A stretch of DNA of 46,146 nucleotides from a bacterium (GTDB lineage: Bacteria; Actinomycetota; Acidimicrobiia; Spongiisociales; UBA5794): contig JAAETI010000263.1 in NCBI GenBank assembly GCA_024228555.1, positions 1 to 46,146 on the forward strand. The letters are read 5' to 3'. A program made the position numbers and the translations under genes. Shown here in pieces: positions 1 to 6,790 of the stretch (the first letter of the stretch is position 1; every line of letters begins with the position of its first letter). Under the pieces are notes generated by a model. It saw nothing but the letters and a program-made list of their open reading frames with translations, was not told the origin of the DNA and did no database searches.

Positions 1-303
1 CGGCACACATGCGTGCGGGGTATCGAACACTATCGGTGACGATCGTCATCCCCGAGAAGCGCCCGATCTGCCAGTTCGGTCGCGGGCATGAAGTGCCACC
101 ATGTCGGCGGTGCGTCTCGCTTCCTACGTTCGGTGACAGTTTTGGCACTGTTCGCCCTAGACCGAACCACCAACTCCGTTGTGCACAGGGGTCCGCTTTC
201 TCCCTTATTCAGGTTGACGGGAAGAGGCAGTCTGGTCTTCGCTCAGCGGAGCCGCGTGCAAGAGCTTTCAACCAGTTGGCCGCTGTGCCACACTTCTGGG
301 ACG
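1..303. other. Left edge without a recognisable gene
   Basis: I see no convincing gene here. The reading frame of the DUF4304-like gene is open from about position 88, but the residues it would encode before position 304 are Arg/Ser/Leu-rich and resemble out-of-frame translation rather than a domain. An overlapping frame at 9-413 is equally unconvincing. The stretch probably holds the promoter of the next gene and the end of something outside the window. Confidence 0.4.
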
Positions 304-1065
304 GTGGCTTGGATTACAGATGCGATAAGAGAGATAGTCGATACGGGGGTTGCCCCTGTACTGAAAGCAAACGGGTATCGCCGCAAGCGCCGTCATTGGA
401 TGCTCCAACTTGAGGATGCCACTCGGACGCTCAACGTCCAGTCCAGCAATTCCAACTGGCTAGACCCGGGCCGCTTCACCATAAACCTTGGACTTGCGCA
501 CCATGACCTGGAGGGGCGACCTGAGGGGTTTGCAACGTGGGACGACATCTCCGGGATTCCGATCCGTATCGGACATGTGATGCCGGTGCGGCGGGACTAT
601 TGGTGGGAGCTTTCCGAAGACGACGATTTCGGTGCGGTGGCTGCAGAAGTCGAGGAAGCTTTGACCCGGTACGCCTTGCCGTGGCTTGGTCGCTGTAGTG
701 ATCCGATGGAGTTAGTGGATGACTTCTTTGAGCGCGATCTCAGTGCGGGACATGGGTTCAAGATCGCCCGCAAGCTCGGTATTGACGTTGCGCAGCGCTC
801 GCAACGCAGCCTTGAACGGTGGCTCAGCTACCCGGTACCCGAGCTACTTGGAAGTGACGTGAGGGAGTCGGCCCGATGGATACTCACACATCTGGATCTG
901 TCTGCCCCGGGCGGCAAGCGCCTCACGTCAGCACAGCGCGACACGATCCAGGCGCTGATCGATCGCGATTGGCCGATGGGTGCCGATGCGCGATCCGAAG
1001 GAGAGCGCGAAGACATCAGGTGGCTCCGAGCAGCACTCGACCGGCGGTTGGCAAACGAAACCTGA
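304..1065 (+). CDS. DUF4304-like hypothetical protein
   Basis: Unknown function. The N-terminal ~130 residues follow the DUF4304 pattern: a helix ending in a Gly-Tyr-Arg-Arg-Lys-Arg segment, then a beta strand with LNVQSSNSN, then FTINLGLA. The C-terminal ~110 residues are helical and charged and match nothing I recognise. I place the start at the GTG at 304 because the domain begins right after it, although the frame is open upstream to 88; no strong ribosome site is visible. DUF4304 proteins are often found in accessory or polymorphic-toxin neighbourhoods, which fits the toxin-antitoxin pair and the tRNA scar that follow. It is transcribed toward the convergent mazF-like gene. Family assignment is from pattern memory only. 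Confidence 0.55.
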   Translation: MAWITDAIREIVDTGVAPVLKANGYRRKRRHWMLQLEDATRTLNVQSSNSNWLDPGRFTINLGLAHHDLEGRPEGFATWDDISGIPIRIGHVMPVRRDYWWELSEDDDFGAVAAEVEEALTRYALPWLGRCSDPMELVDDFFERDLSAGHGFKIARKLGIDVAQRSQRSLERWLSYPVPELLGSDVRESARWILTHLDLSAPGGKRLTSAQRDTIQALIDRDWPMGADARSEGEREDIRWLRAALDRRLANET

Positions 1066-1343
1066 TTCTGCAACGGAATCCGGAGCAGGACTCGGAGATG
1101 ACACTTGCAGCATTGACTGATCGAGAGCCTCTATTCACGATCACCCAAGGATGCCGTCAGCGCCGCTGACCTTCCCGCCCGAGATCAACAATTCTGCAGG
1201 CATATCGCCCGCTTCGCCAGGTGCGCCGGATCGGCACCTCGGAGGGCGTAGACATGAACACTGACGGTGGCTATGCCCGGGCGCTCGGCACGTTCGACTT
1301 GCCCGCGGATCAACCCATACGCGCACGGATTGGGGCGGGTCGG

Positions 1344-1676
1344 TCAGCTGCCGGCAAGCCCGAAGAACACCACGATGGCACGCATGAGTCTCACCATGTC
1401 TTGGTCGCTGAGGCGACCGATGTGCTCTCCAAGCTTGGATCGGGGCACTGTTGTGATCTTGTCGACCATCAGGCTGCTTGCCTCACGGAGACCGTTTTGC
1501 CCATCGGGGACAATAGGGAGCCGAATCAGCGGAGCCTCGGTCGGGTCGGTTGTAACCGCACATACCGTCACTGAGTCAGTGGCATCAAATCGGTCGTCTT
1601 GAATGATCACCACAGGCCGCGGTTTGCCCGCATAGCCAGTCCCGGCCGCTGCCGTCCAGACTTCGGAGCGTCTCAC
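1344..1676 (-). CDS. mazF: MazF/PemK-family mRNA interferase toxin
   Basis: Likely ribosome-independent endoribonuclease that cuts mRNA when its antitoxin is lost. The 110-residue length and order of motifs fit MazF: an N-terminal RRSEVW, then KPRPVVIIQDDRF, a VCAVTTDP strand with the conserved Thr pair, then NGLREASSLMVDKITTV and a C-terminal LGRL-like helix (here HIGRLSDQDMVRLMRAI). The start is GTG; its GTGA overlaps the stop of the antitoxin gene by four bases, so translation is probably coupled. It lies second in the operon, as is usual for mazEF. Regulation probably runs through the palindrome at 1903-1916. The cleavage specificity cannot be read from the sequence. Confidence 0.88.
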   Translation of the reverse strand: MRRSEVWTAAAGTGYAGKPRPVVIIQDDRFDATDSVTVCAVTTDPTEAPLIRLPIVPDGQNGLREASSLMVDKITTVPRSKLGEHIGRLSDQDMVRLMRAIVVFFGLAGS

Positions 1677-1894
1677 GTGTCGTCGACACTAATCGCATCG
1701 ATGAATGCCTGATCGTCCGCTGCGTGCTGGCTGGCGGCGACCGCGGCAGATTGCCGGTGCGCCTCTGCAGCGAAAGCCGGGGAACGCACATCGGCCACCC
1801 AAAGCTGGATTGGCCGCATACCTTGAGCCCGCATTCGCTTGCGGTAGTTGCGTACTCGCTCTGAGACGGAGGAGTCTTCGTGTGGTGTAGCCAT
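1673..1894 (-). CDS. mazE: MazE-like antitoxin (DUF3018 type)
   Basis: Antitoxin partner of the adjacent MazF-like toxin; 73 residues from the ATG at 1894. The segment SERVRNYRKRMRAQGMRPI followed by QLWVADVRSPAFAAEAHRQS and ADDQAFIDAI is characteristic of the 'antitoxin MazE family' DUF3018 group, whose N-terminal helices bind DNA and whose C-terminal tail masks the toxin. The frame is open 15 codons further upstream, but those residues are unlike the family and would run across the palindromic operator, so the inner ATG is preferred. The stop codon overlaps the toxin start. The protein probably represses its own promoter together with MazF. Confidence 0.85.
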   Translation of the reverse strand: MATPHEDSSVSERVRNYRKRMRAQGMRPIQLWVADVRSPAFAAEAHRQSAAVAASQHAADDQAFIDAISVDDT

Positions 1895-1902
1895 AGGACT
1901 GA

Positions 1903-1916
1903 TGTTACATGTAACA
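1903..1916. promoter_or_regulatory. Perfect 14-bp palindrome, candidate mazEF operator
   Basis: The sequence TGTTACATGTAACA is an exact inverted repeat with no spacer, ending 8 bases before the antitoxin ATG at 1894. On the minus strand it contains TAACAT, which could serve as a -10 hexamer, so a bound repressor would cover the promoter. Toxin-antitoxin operons are usually autoregulated through such a site. The role is inferred from symmetry and position only. Confidence 0.6.
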
Positions 1917-2190
1917 ACGGCCCGATAGAACCCCATCATGAATCACCTTGCGCAATTCACAGATCCGCGAGGTCACAGCACCTCTCAGAGAGCTGACGTC
2001 GGGCCGCGTTCGGTCTGAGGGATTGTCTCGGGGCGCGCTGGGGGCGCGAAAGGATGAAAGATGTCCGAGCTTACTGAAAGACGGTGGGCACTCGCCGATA
2101 CCGACAATCCTCAATGAGTACGGGACGAATCGGCCGATTCTGCTGGGGCAGCGTGCATCCTCAGAGTCGCCCGAAGACCCCCTGGACCAC
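1917..2190. other. Intergenic stretch without a gene
   Basis: Between the mazEF promoter and the tRNA fragment I see no gene with a plausible start and ribosome site on either strand. Short open frames on both strands here lack recognisable domains. The stretch does not contain the 5' half of the tRNA whose 3' half follows, so it is probably element-derived DNA that replaced it. Confidence 0.45.
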
Positions 2191-2235
2191 CCTCTCAAGG
2201 CGGTAACGCCAGTTCAAATCTGGTCGGGGCTACCA
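2191..2235 (+). pseudogene. 3' fragment of a tRNA-Glu(CTC) gene, probable attachment site
   Basis: The 45 bases read as the 3' part of an actinobacterial tRNA-Glu(CTC): anticodon loop CTCTCAA, the 3' strand of the anticodon stem GGCGG, variable loop, a T arm with stem GCCAG/CTGGT around TTCAAAT, the acceptor strand CGGGGCT, discriminator A and an encoded CCA. The matching 5' acceptor strand (AGCCCCG) and a D arm are absent in the 100 bases upstream, so no complete cloverleaf can form. A 3' tRNA end left beside accessory genes is the usual product of integrase-mediated insertion into a tRNA gene. The amino-acid assignment rests on the CTC loop and overall similarity to tRNA-Glu. Confidence 0.65.
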
Positions 2236-2238
2236 AGC

Positions 2239-2268
2239 CAGAAACCCTCGCCTTGGCGGGGGTTTCTG
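2239..2268 (+). terminator. Rho-independent terminator behind the tRNA fragment
   Basis: A hairpin of about 13-14 pairs: AGAAACCCTCGCC pairs with GGCGGGGGTTTCT around a two-to-four-base loop, three bases after the CCA of the tRNA fragment. Its position and composition fit the terminator of the original tRNA gene, kept together with the 3' end. No long T tract follows. Confidence 0.6.
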
Positions 2269-2302
2269 TGCGTCTCGGTTGGCGTCCCGCCGCACCGTCT
2301 GT

Positions 2303-2338
2303 CCTCTGGCAAGGCGGTAGCGCCAGTTCAAATCCCGC
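2303..2338 (+). repeat. Second, degenerate copy of the tRNA-Glu 3' segment
   Basis: About 110 bases after the first fragment, the blocks AAGGCGGTA and CGCCAGTTCAAATC recur, separated by one variable base, and both copies are preceded by CCTCT (the second with GG inserted before CAA). After CAAATC the copies diverge: the second cannot close a T stem and lacks the acceptor strand and CCA. It therefore looks like a partial duplicate of the same tRNA segment, perhaps from a second insertion event, rather than a working tRNA. Confidence 0.55.
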
Positions 2339-2376
2339 TCGCAGGGTGGGGGATTGACCGTGAAATGCTTCTGGGG

Positions 2377-3321
2377 CTAGTTGGAGTCCTGCCGCTCCAG
2401 CCAGCGCAAGATCGTTTGATTTGTCTCTTCGGGCTTCTCTTGCTGGATCCAGTGACCGCAGTCCATGGTGACCACTTCAACGTTTGGCACGAACTCTGTC
2501 AGGTTTTCGGATCGTGCGACCGGATCCTGGTCGCCATAGATCATGAGTGTGGGCTGTTGGATGATTGGGTCCACGTCTGCCAGCAGGTGCCAGTTGCGGT
2601 CAAGGTTTCGGTACCAGTTGATGCTGCCTGTGAACCCGGTTGACTCGAAGGCGGAGACAAAAACGGCCAGTTCGCTGTCGCTCATGATTGGCTCACCGAG
2701 TGGTGTCTCTTCCCTGGCGACATTGATCATCGCCATACCGGGCTGAGGCTCTGCGGGGGGCACGTTCTTCCGGTACATGTTGCGAAGAAACTGGGTTGTG
2801 TTCTCGTCCAGGACGGCGTCTGCGACGCCCGGCTGTCGGTTGAAGTGGACGAAGTAGAGGTCGCCGCCAAATACGCCTTCCATGAATTCGATCCAGGGTT
2901 GTTCTCCGCGCTCTTGGTAAGGCACGCTGAGGTTGATCACTCTGTTTACGCGGTTCGGGTGCAACAGGGTCAGCCACCAGACGACCATTGCACCCCAGTC
3001 ATGGCCGACAAAGGTGGCATCTTCGTATCCGTAGTGATCGAGAAGTGCGACGAGGTCACCCGACAAGTGTTGAATGTCATAGTCGGTCACTTCGGTCGGG
3101 CGGGATGAGTTTCCATAACCGCGTTGGTTTGGAACGATGACGTGGTAGCCCGCTGCGGCAAGGGCCGGCACCTGATGACGCCAAGAAGATGCGTGCTCGG
3201 GCCAGCCGTGACAGAGCACAATGGGGTTCCCTGCATTGTGCCGGCCAGCTTCAAAAACTTCGAGATCCACACCGTTGACCGAAACAAGAGTGGGCTCGGG
3301 GAATTCGGTTTGATTGACCAT
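2377..3321 (-). CDS. Epoxide-hydrolase-like alpha/beta hydrolase
   Basis: Probable soluble epoxide hydrolase or related dehalogenase-type hydrolase, about 314 residues. The oxyanion-hole motif HGWPE is at residues 38-42, and the nucleophile elbow GHDWGA places an Asp (D108) rather than Ser as nucleophile, typical of epoxide hydrolases and haloalkane dehalogenases. The C-terminal MDCGHWIQQEKPEE holds the catalytic His, and a PTLMIYGDQDPVA strand precedes it. A helical cap region with WIEFMEGVFGGDLYF lies between. The start at 3321 is preferred over upstream in-frame codons because an AAGGACA ribosome site precedes it. It is divergent from the WYL regulator at 3403, which is a candidate controller. 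The substrate is unknown. Confidence 0.85.
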   Translation of the reverse strand: MVNQTEFPEPTLVSVNGVDLEVFEAGRHNAGNPIVLCHGWPEHASSWRHQVPALAAAGYHVIVPNQRGYGNSSRPTEVTDYDIQHLSGDLVALLDHYGYEDATFVGHDWGAMVVWWLTLLHPNRVNRVINLSVPYQERGEQPWIEFMEGVFGGDLYFVHFNRQPGVADAVLDENTTQFLRNMYRKNVPPAEPQPGMAMINVAREETPLGEPIMSDSELAVFVSAFESTGFTGSINWYRNLDRNWHLLADVDPIIQQPTLMIYGDQDPVARSENLTEFVPNVEVVTMDCGHWIQQEKPEETNQTILRWLERQDSN

Positions 3322-3402
3322 TGCATTGTCCTTTTCTTGGGTTGGTTCACTGTAGAAACCATTGCGGACAGAATCGGTCCGCAGCTGTGATAGGTTCGAA
3401 CT

Positions 3403-4389
3403 ATGCGAAACGATCCGACGGGACGGGCCCTGCATCTGCTCTCATTGCTGCAGACCCACAGGGTGTGGAGCGGCTCGGAACTCGCCGAGCGTCTCGACGT
3501 CACCGAGCGAACCGTGCGCCGCGACGTCGACCGGTTGCGCGACCTTGGCTACCCCGTCGACGCAACACCGGGAGCCTACGGGGGCTACCGGCTCGCGGTC
3601 GGAGCGCATCTGCCGCCCTTGGTGCTCGACGACGACGAAGCGGTCGCAGTAGCGATCGGGCTGCGGTCCGCCGCCGGGGCCGCTATCAGGGGAATCGAGG
3701 AGAGATCGCTACAGGCCCTAGCCAAGATCGAGCAACTGCTGCCGGATCGGCTTCGTCGACGAGTGTCCGCCCTCGACTCCGCCATCACCACGATGCGCTG
3801 GTCACCGAGCAACACCGAACTCATTGAATCCGACGCCCTCGCCGTACTCGCAGGCGCATGCCGCGATCACGAGGAGGTGCGCTTCGACTATCGACGCCGC
3901 GACGGCGAGGGCAGCCGCCGCCTCGTCGAACCCCATCAGATGGTTACAGTCGGACGTCGTTGGTACCTCGTGGCCTGGGACCTTCGTCGCGATGAATGGC
4001 GCACGTTTCGGCTGGACCGCCTCAGCGGTGCCGCTCGAGCCGGCCGCAGATTCACCACTCGCGAGATCCCCGGCGGGGACGCCGCGGGCTTCGTCGCCAC
4101 TTCACTTTCCTCGATCCCCAGGGAGGTCGAAGCGGTCGTCGCTGTTGGCGCCCCCTACACGCAGGTCGAGGATGTGCTGCGGTGGACCGAACACAACCTG
4201 GCCGAAACGGGACCGCACACCTGCGTGGTCCGCCTCCGGACAGAGAAACTCGACTGGCTCGTCCTCACAATCGCACGCATCGCCCTCACCGCGCGGACGA
4301 CCGTCATCGAACCAGCCGATGTCGCCGAAGCCGTCGGCCTACTCGCCGAACGCCTGACGGCCTTGGCGGACACCGCACAGCCCGGATAA
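3403..4389 (+). CDS. WYL-domain transcriptional regulator (YafY type)
   Basis: DNA-binding regulator of the HTH-WYL family, 328 residues. Residues ~8-55 form a DeoR-like winged helix (LLQTHRVWSGSELAERLDV then TERTVRRDVDRLRDLGYPV) followed by PGAYGGYRL, the hallmark wing. A linker precedes the WYL domain at ~140-225, which contains RRWYLVAWDLRRDEWRTFRL, and a WCX-like C-terminal domain follows. WYL domains sense nucleotide or oligonucleotide ligands in some members, so an effector is likely but unknown. The divergent gene on the left encodes an epoxide hydrolase, and the 81-bp gap between the two start codons probably holds a shared operator. It converges on the small protein gene at 4428. Confidence 0.9.
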   Translation: MRNDPTGRALHLLSLLQTHRVWSGSELAERLDVTERTVRRDVDRLRDLGYPVDATPGAYGGYRLAVGAHLPPLVLDDDEAVAVAIGLRSAAGAAIRGIEERSLQALAKIEQLLPDRLRRRVSALDSAITTMRWSPSNTELIESDALAVLAGACRDHEEVRFDYRRRDGEGSRRLVEPHQMVTVGRRWYLVAWDLRRDEWRTFRLDRLSGAARAGRRFTTREIPGGDAAGFVATSLSSIPREVEAVVAVGAPYTQVEDVLRWTEHNLAETGPHTCVVRLRTEKLDWLVLTIARIALTARTTVIEPADVAEAVGLLAERLTALADTAQPG

Positions 4390-4427
4390 CAGCACGCCTG
4401 TGCTCGTCGGGAGCAACGGCGAGCGGG

Positions 4428-4751
4428 TCACGCCTGCTCGGTATCTTCCCCTGCTTCGTCGTCGGCCGTGGTCTCGGCGGAGTCGGCCGAGGTGGCGCCG
4501 TTGTCCTCAGGCGCCGGCGTTGTGGCTTCATCTTCCTCAAGAAGCATGTCACGTTCCCGCATCTTGGAGACAACCTTGTCGCTGACTTCAGCGCGCTTGT
4601 CGTCCGGCATGCGATCGGGTAGCTGCGAGTCGAGTTTCTCGCGCACCTGAGATTCGGTGAGACCCTGCCACTCGGCCTTCTTGGCGGTGACCAGTTTGGC
4701 CACGGCAGTTATGGCGCCGACCACCAGAGCGACCTTCAGTAGTTTCTTCAC
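4428..4751 (-). CDS. Small single-span membrane protein with acidic tail
   Basis: Function unknown, 107 residues. An N-terminal hydrophobic helix (KLLKVALVVGAITAVAKLV) would anchor the protein in the membrane. It is followed by a helical charged region (AEWQGLTESQVREKLDSQL) and an acidic, low-complexity Glu/Asp/Thr/Ala tail. I choose the GTG at 4751 because AAAGG lies six bases before it; an upstream in-frame TTG at 4757 is the alternative. A promoter-like pair is visible at 4770-4799. No family is recognised. Confidence 0.6.
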   Translation of the reverse strand: MKKLLKVALVVGAITAVAKLVTAKKAEWQGLTESQVREKLDSQLPDRMPDDKRAEVSDKVVSKMRERDMLLEEDEATTPAPEDNGATSADSAETTADDEAGEDTEQA

Positions 4752-4769
4752 AAGCAACCTTTCGTCTGA

Positions 4770-4799
4770 GACTTATCGGCATTCTATGTCGCTGATCAA
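4770..4799 (-). promoter_or_regulatory. Possible promoter of the small membrane protein gene
   Basis: On the minus strand TTGATC and TAAGTC are separated by 18 bases, a reasonable -35/-10 pair, with the -10 about 18 bases before the GTG at 4751. TAGAAT lies between them as an alternative -10. This is a match to a loose consensus only. Confidence 0.3.
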
Positions 4800-4952
4800 G
4801 ACTGTCGGAACACGACTTCAACACCTCGAGCAGAGCATTCAATATTGGTCAGCTACGAGCGTCGCAACCTGGAGGAACTGGCATCGGATCATGGCTGTGT
4901 AGCCGCGTTCCGATTCGGTGCGACCTGGCGTGAGGACTTTGGAGCAGCAGTG

Positions 4953-5111
4953 CTAGCGAGAACCTGCGGTGGCCGGTTGCCGGTGCGAGACCCTTGTGTC
5001 CGATGGGGGTTCTGCTCGGGTGTGGTCCGTTGTTGCAGCGACCCGGCACAGCACTAGGGCTAAGAACAGTGCAAGGACGTAGATACCGCTACCGATGAGC
5101 CAAGGGTTCAT
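4953..5111 (-). CDS. 52-residue small hydrophobic protein
   Basis: A short gene below usual calling limits. ATG at 5111 follows GGAGG with a four-base spacer, a strong ribosome site. The product has one hydrophobic helix near the N terminus (LIGSGIYVLALFLALVLC) and a short polar, Arg-containing tail, so it is probably a single-span membrane peptide. There is no recognised family. It lies between the small membrane protein gene and pgk, on the same strand as both. The good ribosome site and a clean hydrophobic segment argue for it; the lack of homology evidence keeps confidence moderate. Confidence 0.5.
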   Translation of the reverse strand: MNPWLIGSGIYVLALFLALVLCRVAATTDHTRAEPPSDTRVSHRQPATAGSR

Positions 5112-5224
5112 TTCGCCTCCGTTCTGCCTATCGGTGCGTAGTCCCCAAACCTGTAACGCAGCAGTGCAGCTCTTCGTGGCAAACGTCTGCCACGGGCGTC
5201 AGGACGCCGGTCGATACTGATAAA

Positions 5225-5273
5225 GCCTCTTGAGAGGCAAGTACCCGAGGGGTCTCAACTGCAATTCCCTCGG
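5225..5273 (-). terminator. Paired hairpins after the pgk gene
   Basis: Two inverted repeats follow the stop of pgk on its own strand: CCGAGGG (5245-5251) with CCCTCGG (5267-5273) across a 15-base loop, and GCCTCT (5225-5230) with AGAGGC (5233-5238) around two bases. There is no clear T tract, so termination efficiency is uncertain. Confidence 0.4.
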
Positions 5274-5291
5274 TTCATCTGGTTCGCGGGA

Positions 5292-6548
5292 TCAGCCAGT
5301 GTTGGCTTTGCGCGCTGCCGCCCGCTGCATTGCCTCGAGCATCGGCAGGGACTGCCCGCTCAGGAAGCGAACCAACGCACCGCCACCGGTGCTGACAAAG
5401 CCAATGTCGTCGAGATCGACGAAGCGTCGGGCGCTGGCGACCGTATCGCCGCCGCCGATTACGGAGTTGCCGGATGCCGCGGCAACAGCCTCCCACATTG
5501 CCCTGGTCCCCGGTTCTCCGGCCTCAGACTCATACACGCCGGCCGGGCCGTTGACGAAGATGGTTGCCGCATCTTCTATCAGCGTTCGATAGCGTGCGAT
5601 TGTGTCCGAACCGATGTCGATGATCAGCTGATCCGTTGGGAGGTCGCCCACCTGGAGCTCGACGCGGCTCCCATCCGGAGCTGCAACCGCCAGGTCCGTT
5701 GGTACCTGGATCCGGTCACCAAACTCTCCCTGCCATTTTGCCGCCTGGGGGAGGAAGCTATTCAGCGAGCGGTCGGTGATAAAGGTCTTGGATGGGTCTC
5801 CGATGTCGACCCCCTTGGCCCAGAGCATGACGTTTGCGGTGACCCCTGAGGTGACGATTGTGTCCGCCGTGCCGTCGCGCAGCACCTTGGCCATCATCGC
5901 AAATGCATCCGAGATCTTCAGTCCTCCGAGAACAAACAGGCAAGGCCGCATCGGGTCATCGGCGACGCTGGATAGCGTGTTGACCTCATCGACGAGGAGC
6001 CGCCCGCCTGCTGAAGGCAGAAGCTCCTGGAATCCCACCAAGGATGGAGCGTTGCGGTGGGCGGCGGCGAATGCATCGTTGACGTAGAGGTCCACCAATG
6101 GTGCCAGTTTGCGCACCAGATATGTTCCCGTCATCTCTTGGGGCGTCAGCTTGACCGCACTCTCGAACGTGGATACCTCCTCGGTGAGGATTCGGATATT
6201 GTCCAGCAGCAGGATCTCGCCGTCCTGGAGATCACCGATCGCTGTGCGAGCCGCCGGTCCGGCTACATCGTCGATGAACTTCACCGGGCGGTTCAGCTTC
6301 GTCGATAGCTTCTCGGCGTGCTCATCCATCGACACAAGATTGTGGTAGTCGAGCGTGTCGCCCTGGTGAGCGATTATGACCAGCCGCGCCCCGGAGTCGG
6401 CAAGGTCGGCGATCGTTGGCAAGCTCTTGTCGAGTCGGTTCTCGTCGGCAATCTTGCCCGTAGCCCGGTCGATGGGGGAGTTGATATCGGGCCGGAGCAG
6501 CACGGTGCGGCCCCGTACCTCGACGTCGTCGAGCGATGTGATTCTCAC
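5292..6548 (-). CDS. pgk: Phosphoglycerate kinase, archaeal-type
   Basis: Cytosolic glycolytic/gluconeogenic enzyme: 1,3-bisphosphoglycerate + ADP to 3-phosphoglycerate + ATP; 418 residues. The N-terminal domain shows LLRPDINSPID where bacterial enzymes have RVDFNVP, then IIAHQGDTLDYHNLVSMDEH, PVKFIDDVAGPAAR, LYVNDAFAAAHR and PSLVGF. The nucleotide domain has FVLGGLKISDA, GPAGVYE and SVIGGGDTVA, ending with STGGGA. These motifs follow archaeal PGKs much more closely than typical bacterial ones. Start: GTG at 6548 with GGAGG seven bases before it; the upstream open frame is not PGK-like. It is divergent from the DUF1015/SerK-like gene. Either the organism's only PGK or a second form acquired from archaea; the window cannot tell. 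Confidence 0.93.
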   Translation of the reverse strand: MRITSLDDVEVRGRTVLLRPDINSPIDRATGKIADENRLDKSLPTIADLADSGARLVIIAHQGDTLDYHNLVSMDEHAEKLSTKLNRPVKFIDDVAGPAARTAIGDLQDGEILLLDNIRILTEEVSTFESAVKLTPQEMTGTYLVRKLAPLVDLYVNDAFAAAHRNAPSLVGFQELLPSAGGRLLVDEVNTLSSVADDPMRPCLFVLGGLKISDAFAMMAKVLRDGTADTIVTSGVTANVMLWAKGVDIGDPSKTFITDRSLNSFLPQAAKWQGEFGDRIQVPTDLAVAAPDGSRVELQVGDLPTDQLIIDIGSDTIARYRTLIEDAATIFVNGPAGVYESEAGEPGTRAMWEAVAAASGNSVIGGGDTVASARRFVDLDDIGFVSTGGGALVRFLSGQSLPMLEAMQRAAARKANTG

Positions 6549-6790
6549 TTCGGTGCCTCCAATCTCAGGCCGACGACGCTGGTGCCGGTGTCGCCACCAG
6601 TATGCAAAAGAGAGACGGCGGCAGCGAATCGCTGCCACGTTCCCATCGACAGAATCTCCGCCTCGCTGGTGGTGGCCACTCGAACGCATTGTCGCTGTTG
6701 CACAGTCTGCATCCGTATCGTGGGCGGTCCAGCCGGCGAACCCCGGTGATCAATTCGATTCCACCGGTGCGTGCCTGCGAAGATGGCGCC

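Noticed and set aside
1156-1170. Inverted repeat GTCAGCG-C-CGCTGAC after the DUF4304-like gene
   Set aside because: A one-base loop cannot form a proper hairpin and no T tract follows; as an operator it has no obvious promoter beside it.
2160-2235. A complete tRNA-Glu gene
   Set aside because: No 5' acceptor strand complementary to CGGGGCT and no D arm are found in the expected positions; only the 3' part is present.
6549-6790. Possible riboswitch in the pgk/DUF1015 intergenic region
   Set aside because: No conserved riboswitch motif or strong stem set could be recognised by eye.
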